Of a stretch of 64,000 bases of DNA, positions 1-10,664 are shown one piece after another. How positions within the stretch are numbered: the stretch's first letter is position 1; each line of letters starts with the position of its first letter. Below the pieces are notes generated by a model. That model ran no database searches. It saw only the letters and a program-made list of their open reading frames with translations, and had not been told where the DNA came from. Position numbers and translations under genes: made by a program. This stretch comes from Larix kaempferi (taxonomy: Eukaryota; Streptophyta; Pinopsida; Pinales; Pinaceae), in the NCBI GenBank assembly GCA_027924585.1, contig BSBM01000151.1:11441501-11505500 (forward strand), given 5' to 3'.

Positions 1-3000
1 TAGAGTTTCGTATTGGATTCTCCAATACAAACTTCATTGCTTGGCTGTCTGTTCTTATTAAGAACTTCTTATTCATTAGATGAATCTCAAATTTCTGGAT
101 TGCATTTAGACAAGCCTTTATTTCCTTATCAATAGTATGGTATTTTTTCTGTGCATCATTCCAAGTTCCTGAAGTGAACCATACTATTTCTTCATCTTTA
201 CCATTGCAGTCTTTCCTGCACTGCTTCAGTACTGCTCCCCAGCCTTCTTCTGAAGCATCAGTCTCAAGGATCTTCATGAGATCTTCATCAATAACATGAA
301 GGATAGGAAGAGTTCTCACCTTTGCTTTTATCCTTCGAACCGCTTCAGTGTGCTGCTTTGACCATGGAGGAGGGTTTGTTCCCAATCTTTTATTAAGCAG
401 CTTTCTGTCTTGAGCACAATTTTCATAGTAAGCTGCAACATAGTTCAAGCATCCTAGAAATCTTTGTAATTGTTTTTTATCTGTGATTACATCAGGGAAT
501 TTTTCTGCAAATTCAATGGCATGCTTCTGAACTTCTATCTTTCCATGTTTAATTCTCTGTCCCAAGAATTCAATATCAGTTTGGAACAATTTCATTTTCT
601 TTTCCGAAAGAACAAACCCATTCTTGTGTATAACATGCAATAGTGTTCTAAGATGTTTTATGTGTTCCTCAATGGATTTTGAAAATACTAAAATATCGTC
701 AATATATACCATCAGCCAATCCATGTATGGTTCCAGAACAGACTCCATAATCCTCTGGAACTCTGAAGGGGCATTCTTCAGACCAAATGGCATTACCTTC
801 CATTCATATTGTCCATGAGGCACATTGAAGGCTGTTTTATACTGGTCTTCTGGTTTTATGCCGATTTGCCAAAAGCCAGACTTGAGATCAAACTTTGAAA
901 AGATTTTGGCTCCTGCTATTCGTTTGATCAAATCAGATTTGTTTGGAATTGGATACCGTATCCATTCCAATGCATCATTCAGAGGTTTGTAGTTGATGAC
1001 CATTCTAGGAACTCCTCGGACCTGCTCTGAATGTTTGTTGACATAAAATGCTGCACACGACCATGGACTTCTTGATCTTTGGATGAGTCCTTTGTGTAGC
1101 AAATCTTCAATTTCCCTTTTGCAGAGTTGTCTGTATTCCTTATTCATTGGGATGGCTCTACTTCTGCTAGGGTTTCCTTGGAATTCTTCTCTGTATTTTA
1201 GGTTTACCCAGAACTGCTTCCTATGCCAGAATGCATTAGGAGATGTATGGCAAACCTTGTCAGCAAATTCTTTTCTTATTTCTTCAATTTTTTGCTGTAC
1301 ACTAGGATTCTTTAATTCCTCTTCTAGCCTGTATAGGTGCTCAGCTTTCTTGATTGCTCTAATCTGGATCCCCTTTTCTTTTATCTTTTCTTTCACAGAA
1401 TTTACTTCTAGGGTCCAGATAGAGTGGGTCTTTTCTTCAGATGACACTAGTGGAAGAAATATTTCTTTTCTTTTAACAGTAAAATGATAACCAATTTGGC
1501 CTCTGCTATTATACTTGACACCATGGGGAATTGTGGTAGATAGCAAACTAGTTCCAATAATACATTCATGAGTAAAGTCATCTTCAACCAGCAGAAAGAT
1601 ACAGTTTATATAAAAATTGCCAAGACATACCTTTCCAAAGCTGGTTTTATACTCAATTGCTTTTCTTCCTCCAAATCCCCGCACTGGAGTTCGACATGGT
1701 TCCCAGTAGTGAGGATCAACATATTTCCTTTTTAGGAAACACAGGTCTGCTCCGGAGTCAATTAGTGCAAGTACCTTGACTTCATCTTCATGGATTTTGA
1801 TATGCAAGTTGACCACAGTTTGCTGGTGTACGGCGACCATTAAATGCATATCTTCTTCAGACTGTTCAGGCTTTGACCGTGATGATTCTGGTTGTTGTTT
1901 CATTTCTTCAATCAAGAGCCTAAGGTCTTTAACCTCCTGTACCAGCTTTAGATGCTCCTTATGTAAGGTAGCCAGGTCAATCTTTTGTGGCTCTTGTTGC
2001 ATTTGAGCCAAGAGAGGGTATACGTTTTTTTCCATGCTCGGGAGATTAGCAGCTTTCCAGGACCATCTGAATTTTTCTTCTCCTGAGCTTTCTTTTTCTG
2101 ATTCTGTTTCTTGGACATATTTTCTCCTGAATTTATGCTTTGAGCTTTGTCCTCCTTTGCCTTTCTTGTCGTCCAAGAAAATCTTGTTGAAGTTATTTAC
2201 CAAGTCATTCTTTTTACTGCCTTCTTTCATTCTGGCAATAGCTTTCTTTATCAATTCTTTAGGATCTTCTTCATCTTCATCGTCGGTACCAGCCATGAAA
2301 CAATTTACTGCTTCCGAGTCGCTTGAGGAAGAGGAAGACTCTGTTCGAGTATTTTTTTTAGTCCAAGCGGCAAACAACTCCTGTTCATGTGATTGCAAAG
2401 AACTATCTGAGTCATAAGTCACTTGCTCTTCTCGGCATTCAGTACATTTGCCACCACATTTACAAGGATTATTGTACATCTGGTGGACATGCATGAGATC
2501 AGTGTTTTCTGGTTCACTGTTTTCTGTTTCAGTGGTCTCATCTGTGTTCTCTTCATCTGATGCTGCTATATGCATCAAGTTGTGTTTTCTTGGAGGGGCT
2601 CTTCTGGGTATTCCTCTGAGATTATCATCAAAAGGTTCCACCTTGGGGAATACCTTTTCTCTGTTAGACCAAGTCCTTGTTCCTTTCTGCTTCCTCTGAT
2701 AATCTTGATTTTGTTTGTAGCATTCAGAAGCAGAGTGGCCTTCTTTGCCACAATAGAAGCATTTCATTTTTCTTTTCTCTGGCTCTTTTCTTGGGTCTGG
2801 AGGATACTTTTCCTTCCATCTGCTAGCAGACTTTATTTTATACTTTTTTGTTTTATGGATGAGGTGATGTTTGTGAGCTTTTTTGGGAGGCTCAATGCCA
2901 AACATCCGGCAGACTTCCCTACCGCCACGAAAAGAGACCGAGTGGGAGAGGTCTTTATCGAGCTTTTTATTTTCACAATATTGCAAGAAGATTTTTTCTG

Positions 3001-5441
3001 CAGCAGCTCTGAATTGGCCCCATGTGTGGAGAGACAGATCTTCTTCAAATTTATCGCGCAGGAGTTCCCGGAATCCTGAGGGCAGACCAGCAAAATATTT
3101 TTCTTTGAAAACCCTTTCTTCTGCTCTATCAAACTCAATCTTATAGATTCTCCTGATCCATTGCTTATGATACCAGTGATACTGGGATACTGTCTTGATT
3201 CTGAGTTGCAGCAGGATCTGTTTATGTTTTTCTGCAATCGTAGCACTATAGCCACAGAATTCTGCAATGATCGTAGCCAGGAGCGCACCAATGATATTTG
3301 GTTCACCATTTTTAGTGCTGGTCTGAATTTCCATTTTCTGAATATTTGGGAGATGGGTATTCCACCAAACACCCAAATTGCCATTGAATCCAGAGACAAT
3401 AACATTGACTGCCTCTGCATGGTCATGTTTTCCTGTAGACATATAAGCTTGAAAGCATATCATAATTTTATTGACCATATCTAATATTTCACCTTCATTC
3501 TTATCATCCAAATTCCATGAATAAAAATTCTTTGGGTTAAAAGATTCCTGGAAGCCTGAATCTTCTTTGTGGAGATCTGGAGGCACAAATTTGCGTGGCT
3601 TATTATAATTCCAACTTGATTCTGCAGTCATGAGAATGACTTCTTTTCCAGAGGTCTTCGGAGTGAGAGGAGAAGAAAGTGTGATAGGTAGTGAACTAGC
3701 AAGAGATAATTCACCAGGATGGCTAAGCTTAGATGCATCAATTTTTGGCTTAGCAATTTCTGCTTGGATCCTGCCAACTGTTTTGGCAGTGTAATTGACT
3801 TTCTCTGCGATGTAGGAAAAGGCTTCCCCTACATTCCTGTCTAAGTCAGATATGGAATCTGTCAAATCATCCTTTAGAGAGTCATTTGCCGTTCTGACTT
3901 CTTGAGCAGAGACTGGGATATGTTCAACAGTATTTAAACGAATATGCTGAACTTCATCATGAATTTTTCTGCAAGTATATTGCAGAGAATCAACCTGTGT
4001 GGATCTTGGCATTTTATTTTGTATTTCTATGTTTTGGATGGCCAATCCTTTTAGTGCCAAGTTTGACCAATTTGCTTGTTCTGCTTTCTCATTATTCAGA
4101 AGGATGGGAGCTGCAGGAGCTGATCCATCTTCATATTCAAGCTTAATTGGTCTGAAGGGTGGGAAGTTTGCTTCTGTGTAGAATTCTTCACCCTGGAGAC
4201 TTTTCCATAAATGGCCTTTCTGAGTCCTTTCTCCTTTGGACTCAGACTTCTTGTCCTCAGGTTTTGCAGAGGACTGCATCATGGCCAGTGTCTGTTCGAA
4301 TTCCTTCCGCCATTCATAGAAGGAAATCCATTCATTTCTTAGATCCATCTCAAAGTGCCATCTTTCAGACATTCTTCTCCTTTCTCCTGGGGGCAAAGTT
4401 TGTTTCCAGAATTCTTCAGCTTCTGGATGAGTGTAGAGATCCCAATAAAACAGATTTTTCATAATCTTATCCTTGGGATCAAAAGGAGCATGGCCAAACT
4501 TAATTATCTCAAATATTTCTTTCTGGGCCAAGGAGGGTTCTTTGATGTCTTTCCTGGTACAAGGTTTCATTCTGGATGGCGGGAGTGCCATTCTTTGTTG
4601 AATCCTATGTTCTCTAGCCTGAAGTCTGTATTGCTCACCTTTTTCCATTTCTCGAGCAGGCAGGTCTAGCAATTTTTTGGTTTGGCTAGAGAGTGGGCAG
4701 AATCCTAGGCCAGATTTATCCAGGTGGGGTTTCTGGACAGACAAAATACGATCTAACTGGGATGTAGCATCAGAAATTTCATCCTTGTGGATTTCAGTGA
4801 TACCTGTAGATGCTTTCTTGAAATTCTCTTCCCACCAGTTAGAGGGAGATGATGCCATCATGAATTCAGATTCATGTGGATATTGACTTAGAGGAGAAGG
4901 TTCACACTCAGGATTTGGGCATGGATATTTATGTGAACTTTCTTTAGGTTTTGGTTGTTTGGGAGGGACTAAGTCCTGACAATTTGGACAAACAACAGAA
5001 AAGGGAATATTTACAGGAACTTCTTTATGTAAGCAGGCTCGTCTTAAGAAAGGTTCCTTTTCGGAGGAGGTCCTGCTTATGGGGCGTTCAGAGGAAGTTG
5101 ATGAAGTTGTGCGGAAAGAGGTAGATCTGGGTAGCAGATTCCCACCACGCTGGGCTGTTGGAGGAGGGAAAGAGATAACGGCAGAGGACGAGTCTTCACG
5201 AATATCGGAGGTGGTGACAGACTGAGAAAGAGGCTGTTTTGGAGCATCCACCACCCACTCAGGAGGAAAGCTGAGTTGGTTCCAAGAAATTTTTGAAGGG
5301 ACGAGGGAACCATTCCTGGGGTCACTTCGAACCAAGACTGCAGCCGTGTCTTGGTCTCTGGGATATAGCTGATTGATGGGATTCTGAGTATTAGTGAATC
5401 GTAGGGCAAGAGAATGATGAATCCGGAGGTTTAAGGCTCCA
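1..5441 (-). pseudogene. Caulimovirid polyprotein, left copy (partial, start deleted)
   Basis: Left copy of the viral polyprotein, cut by the window edge inside the RNase H region. It holds the C-terminal part of the movement protein, the coat protein, zinc knuckle, protease and reverse transcriptase, in the same order as the right copy. I found no in-frame stop between base 5,441 and base 1: at both places where the right copy has a nonsense codon (right 10,665 and 10,203) this copy has a sense codon (Trp and Gln). However, 624 bp corresponding to right positions 12,934-13,557 are missing. That removes the start codon and about 208 residues of the movement protein, in frame, so the primer site runs straight into the middle of the movement domain. 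It is therefore a defective copy with a long open frame. Confidence 0.85.
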
Positions 5442-5454
5442 GGCTCTGATACCA
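5442..5454 (-). promoter_or_regulatory. tRNA-Met primer binding site, left viral copy
   Basis: On the minus strand the bases read TGGTATCAGAGCC, the complement of the 3' end of plant initiator tRNA-Met. This is the standard minus-strand DNA priming site of Caulimoviridae. It lies directly at the 624-bp deletion junction of the left copy. Confidence 0.85.
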
Positions 5455-6107
5455 ATTGTACGCAGGGGCCTCTACACCTGGTAGACTGGAGCAACTTCCA
5501 GCGTCGGGCTTGCTTTTCCTGGCTTGAATGACTGAAACTCACACGCCTGCTATCTTTCTTCGATCGCTCCTTAACTTGCCGAACATGCACTGCTGCTCCC
5601 TCGAGACTTACTTTGTGACTTACTGCTATTCACGACCAGAACAATGAATCTTATGAGATAGCAAGGAATTCCAGACCCGGGCTAATGGGTGATACGGCTT
5701 AGACAAACCAGAAATACACAAATATGAAACTGGGAATGGTACCCAGACCTTTATATTAATTGCAGCGGAATAATTACAGAGCTTTCAGATTACAAATAGT
5801 TCTCAGACTTCTAATATTCCTCTGCCTTATGCACGCAGGCTCATTTATCTTTGGGTAAGGGCCGAAGCGCCGAACCTACTCGAAGGCTTCTGGAAGCACT
5901 GCGCAGACAGATCAGAAAGACACCTATCTAGGACACACGGGCTAAGATATTCTGGTGCGATGTTATACCAGTGCTGGCAACTCGCAGAGCATACAATCTT
6001 GCCTCGACACCTATTAGACCTTGCAAGCTTCAACTACTGAAACACTTGCAGACTTCAAATTCTAGACTCTCTAAGGATGCGAATGCCAAATGAAGAGGGC
6101 AGGCTCA

Positions 6108-6115
6108 TATTTATA
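6108..6115 (-). promoter_or_regulatory. Viral TATA box
   Basis: Minus strand reads TATAAATA in a GC-mixed context, upstream of the leader and primer site, where caulimovirid promoters sit. Transcription would start roughly 25-35 bases further on the minus strand. Inferred from motif and position only. Confidence 0.6.
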
Positions 6116-6289
6116 ACATGGAAGAGCCTTGGATCCTTTGGGAGGATCCAATGTAGGTCCCGTGAAATCGAATCAAATCGTCCTTAAAGATGGCCAGTTA
6201 GATTTGTGTCGGAGATGTGGGTCAAACCGCACCAGAAGTCAGGAAAGTGTCCTGAGTCTCCATGTGACAAATCATGAACGTGGCGTTTA

Positions 6290-6445
6290 CAAAGTGGAGA
6301 TCGCGGAAACTACTTATGATCGCGACGACAATACATAGTGGAGATTTTTATTAAGGAATCCCACGGAAAACCTTTTATGACAGAAGTGACATTACACAGT
6401 GGAGATTTTGAAAGAGGGAACCCACGAAAACCCTTTCATGATGAG
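6290..6445 (-). repeat. Imperfect repeats upstream of the viral TATA box
   Basis: Three units on the plus strand each start with GTGGAGA (near 6,295, 6,338 and 6,402). The last two are alike over about 45 bases (share GTGGAGATTTT, then CCCACG.AAAACC). They sit 180-340 bases upstream of the TATA box in the minus orientation, the position of an enhancer. Function is inferred. Confidence 0.5.
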
Positions 6446-6449
6446 GACA

Positions 6450-9400
6450 CTAGCAATTGTCATCAATTAAAAAACTGTAGGCAGTACGAGTCTCGGGCCA
6501 TTCTATCATATCGTCGTATGGATGGCCATACTGACGCTGATAAGTGGGGTCCCACATTTTTGTATAGATGCTCCGGATGATGATGCGTTGCCCATTTCTG
6601 TTTTGTACTTGAATTTTGGTCTTCACAAGCCACTGGAATTTATTTGAAATAAAAGTATGTAGTAAATGAGTATTATCACACACATCACTTATATACATGT
6701 CTTCCACCTTGGAGCACGGGATACAGTACTGGCTATGTTCGTGCTGAATTATTGCAGGGTCCACTCCGCTTTTGCTGAGGCCGAAATCATTCCACCAACA
6801 ATGAATCCAGTCAGGAATTTCATGGATCACATGGGCTCGCTGGAGGCCAAACTTGATTTTGGCAAAGTATTCATGGTCTCTATTGTCCTTTTTTAAGAAA
6901 TCCCACCACATCCTCTGGTAGCTGCCGTAGTTGATATCCGTGAGGGGGAATCTTAAGGTACCATCATTTCTTGGCCAAGCTGCCAGACCACGCATTTGTT
7001 TAATACAATAATATTGTTCAAGGACTTGTCCTAAAGCAGATTCTGTACTGATAAGACACAAGTCTTGGAAATGTGTCTGGAGAGTATGGGAGGCATCTAT
7101 GGCTTGTCGGAGTTGTCGGCCGTAAACCATGTTTGGGACGGTGACTGTTGACGTTGGATACCGTCGATGCTCTGGGACCAGGTTTATTAATAGGTTGGGA
7201 CGCTGCAGATTTTCATCCAATACCTCTGTAGACCTAAGCTGCCAGGTTGGCTTCCATTGGCTAGCGTAGTCACTCCAGCTCATTTGTTCATCTAAGTATC
7301 TGCATGTGTTGCTTCCTTCATGCCATTCTGTGATAATCACCATGCAACTTGGGGTCTGGATTCCATATTTTTCCTGCAAATGTTCTCTGGTTAAAAAATC
7401 AGCAATACAATTCTGAGAACCCTTTATGTGCTTAATTTCAAACTCATACTGAGAAAACAATGCTTGCCATCTAGCAAACTTTGCTTTAGCAGTAGAGTTT
7501 CGTATTGGATTCTCCAATACAAACTTCATTGCTTGGCTGTCTGTTCTTATTAAGAACTTCTTATTCATTAGATGAATCTCAAATTTCTGGATTGCATTTA
7601 GACAAGCCTTTATTTCCTTATCAATAGTATGGTATTTTTTCTGTGCATCATTCCAAGTTCCTGAAGTGAACCATACTATTTCTTCATCTTTACCATTGCA
7701 GTCTTTCCTGCACTGCTTCAGTACTGCTCCCCAGCCTTCTTCTGAAGCATCAGTCTCAAGGATCTTCATGAGATCTTCATCAATAACATGAAGGATAGGA
7801 AGAGTTCTCACCTTTGCTTTTATCCTTCGAACCGCTTCAGTGTGCTGCTTTGACCATGGAGGAGGGTTTGTTCCCAATCTTTTATTAAGCAGCTTTCTGT
7901 CTTGAGCACAATTTTCATAGTAAGCTGCAACATAGTTCAAGCATCCTAGAAATCTTTGTAATTGTTTTTTATCTGTGATTACATCAGGGAATTTTTCTGC
8001 AAATTCAATGGCATGCTTCTGAACTTCTATCTTTCCATGTTTAATTCTCTGTCCCAAGAATTCAATATCAGTTTGGAACAATTTCATTTTCTTTTCCGAA
8101 AGAACAAACCCATTCTTGTGTATAACATGCAATAGTGTTCTAAGATGTTTTATGTGTTCCTCAATGGATTTTGAAAATACTAAAATATCGTCAATATATA
8201 CCATCAGCCAATCCATGTATGGTTCCAGAACAGACTCCATAATCCTCTGGAACTCTGAAGGGGCATTCTTCAGACCAAATGGCATTACCTTCCATTCATA
8301 TTGTCCATGAGGCACATTGAAGGCTGTTTTATACTGGTCTTCTGGTTTTATGCCGATTTTCCAAAAGCCAGACTTGAGATCAAACTTTGAAAAGATTTTG
8401 GCTCCTGCTATTCGTTTGATCAAATCAGATTTGTTTGGAATTGGATACCGTATCCATTCCAATGCATCATTCAGAGGTTTGTAGTTGATGACCATTCTAG
8501 GAACTCCTCGGACCTGCTCTGAATGTTTGTTGACATAAAATGCTGCACACGACCATGGACTTCTTGATCTTTGGATGAGTCCTTTGTGCAGCAAATCTTC
8601 AATTTCCCTTTTGCAGAGTTGTCTGTATTCCTTATTCATTGGGATGGCTCTACTTCTGCTAGGGTTTTCTTGGAATTCTTCTCTGTATTTTAGGTTTACC
8701 CAGAACTGCTTCCTATGCCAGAATGCATTAGGAGATGTATGGCAAACCTTGTCAGCAAATTCTTTTCTTATTTCTTCAATTTTTTGCTGTACACTAGGAT
8801 TCTTTAATTCCTCTTCTAGCCTGTATAGGTGCTCAGCTTTCTTGATTGCTCTAATCTGGATCCCCTTTTCTTTTATCTTTTCTTTCACAGAATTTACTTC
8901 TAGGGTCCAGATAGAGTGGGTCTTTTCTTCAGATGACACTAGTGGAAGAAATATTTCTTTTCTTTTAACAGTAAAATGATAACCAATTTGGCCTCTGCTA
9001 TTATACTTGACACCATGGGGAATTGTGGTAGATAGCAAACTAGTTCCAATAATACATTCATGAGTAAAGTCATCTTCAACCAGCAGAAAGATACAGTTTA
9101 TATAAAAATTGCCAAGACATACCTTTCCAAAGCTGGTTTTATACTCAATTGCTTTTCTTCCTCCAAATCCCCGCACTGGAGTTCGACATGGTTCCCAGTA
9201 GTGAGGATCAACATATTTCCTTTTTAGGAAACACAGGTCTGCTCCGGAGTCAATTAGTGCAAGTACCTTGACTTCATCTTCATGGATTTTGATATGCAAG
9301 TTGACCACAGTTTGCTGGTGTACGGCGACCATTAAATGCATATCTTCTTCAGACTGTTCAGGCTTTGACCGTGATGATTCTGGTTGTTGTTTCATTTCTT

Positions 9401-10202
9401 CAATCAAGAGCCTAAGGTCTTTAACCTCCTGTACCAGCTTTAGATGCTCCTTATGTAAGGTAGCCAGGTCAATCTTTTGTGGCTCTTGTTGCATTTGAGC
9501 CAAGAGAGGGTATACGTTTTTTTCCATGCTCGGGAGATTAGCAGCTTTCCAGGACCATCTGAATTTTTCTTCTCCTGAGCTTTCTTTTTCTGATTCTGTT
9601 TCTTGGACATATTTTCTCCTGAATTTATGCTTTGAGCTTTGTCCTCCTTTGCCTTTCTTGTCGTCCAAGAAAATCTTGTTGAAGCTATTTACCAAGTCAT
9701 TCTTTTTACTGCCTTCTTTCATTCTGGCAATAGCTTTCTTTATCAATTCTTTAGGATCTTCTTCATCTTCATCGTCGGTACCAGCCATGAAACAATTTAC
9801 TGCTTCCGAGTCGCTTGAGGAAAAGGAAGACTCTGTTCGAGTATTTTGTTTAGTCCAAGCGGCAAACAACTCCTGTTCATGTGATTGCAAAGAACTATCT
9901 GAGTCATAAGTCACTTGCTCTTCTCGGCATTCAGTACATTTGCCACCACATTTACAAGGATTATTGTACATCTGGTGGACATGCATGAGATCAGTGTTTT
10001 CTGGTTCACTGTTTTCTGTTTCAGTGGTCTCATCTGTGTTCTCTTCATCTGATGCTGCTATATGCATCAAGTTGTGTTTTCTTGGAGGGGCTCTTCTGGG
10101 TATTCCTCTGAGATTATCATCAAAAGGTTCCACCTTGGGGAATACCTTTTCTCTGTTAGACCAAGTCCTTGTTCCTTTCTGCTTCCTCTGATAATCTTGA
10201 TT
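6450..10202 (-). pseudogene. Caulimovirid protease-RT-RNase H segment, right copy
   Basis: Open for 1,227 codons from the ATG at 10,133 and continuous upstream to the nonsense codon at 10,203-10,205. Residues counted from the ATG: Cys-rich patch CKCGGKCTEC near 60; acidic/Ser-rich stretch; coiled-coil-like segment near 220-250; retropepsin motif LIDSGADLCFL near 293; reverse transcriptase about 480-720 with YIDDILVFS near 646; RNase H from about 790 (ETDASEEGWGAVL) to about 916 (IADFLTREH). About 300 further residues after RNase H, to the stop at 6,450, match no domain I recognise. In the same frame as the segments upstream, so in the virus it is the C-terminal half of one polyprotein. Protease would process the polyprotein; RT and RNase H copy the pregenomic RNA. 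Confidence 0.9.
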
Positions 10203-10205
10203 TCA

Positions 10206-10664
10206 TTTGTAGCATTCAGAAGCAGAGTGGCCTTCTTTGCCACAATAGAAGCATTTCATTTTTCTTTTCTCTGGCTCTTTTCTTGGGTCTGGAGGATACT
10301 TTTCCTTCCATCTGCTAGCAGACTTTCTTTTATACTTTTTTGTTTTATGGACGAGGTGATGTTTGTGAGCTTTTTTGGGAGGCTCAATGCCAAACATCCG
10401 GCAGACTTCCCTACCGCCACGAAAAGAGACCGAGTGGGAGAGGTCTTTATCGAGCTTTTTATTTTCACAATATTGCAAGAAGATTTTTTCTGCAGCAGCT
10501 CTGAATTGGCCCCATGTGTGGAGAGACAGATCTTCTTCAAATTTATCGCACAGGAGTTCCCGGAATCCTGAGGGCAGACCAGCAAAATATTTTTCTTTGA
10601 AAACCCTTTCTTCTGCTCTATCAAACTCAATCTTATAGATTCTCCTGATCCATTGCTTATGATA
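10206..10664 (-). pseudogene. Caulimovirid coat protein C-terminus with zinc knuckle, right copy
   Basis: A 153-codon open segment lying between two nonsense codons of the right copy (TAG at 10,665-10,667 and TGA at 10,203-10,205), in the same frame as both neighbours. It ends with a CCHC knuckle, CFYCGKEGHSASEC (C-x2-C-x4-H-x4-C), preceded by a Lys/Arg-rich stretch. This is the classic arrangement at the end of pararetroviral coat (Gag-like) proteins. The left copy reads through both positions. Confidence 0.85.

Larger units (their letters stand above)
5455..6449 (-). other. Viral intergenic region and RNA leader
   Basis: Non-coding region of about 1 kb between the polyprotein stop of the right copy (6,450) and the primer site of the left copy. 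It contains the predicted TATA box at 6,108-6,115 and, downstream of it on the minus strand, a leader of about 650 nt. Three imperfect upstream repeats lie at 6,290-6,445. Short ORFs are present (for example 5,845-6,033) but look like chance ORFs. I could not identify a convincing AATAAA signal; AATATAAA near 5,750 is a weak candidate. Confidence 0.7.

Noticed and set aside
1083-1487. 134-codon plus-strand ORF, repeated at 8,575-8,979, and other duplicated plus ORFs in 1-12,400
   Set aside because: They are antisense shadows of the viral polyprotein; their duplication only reflects the tandem viral copies.
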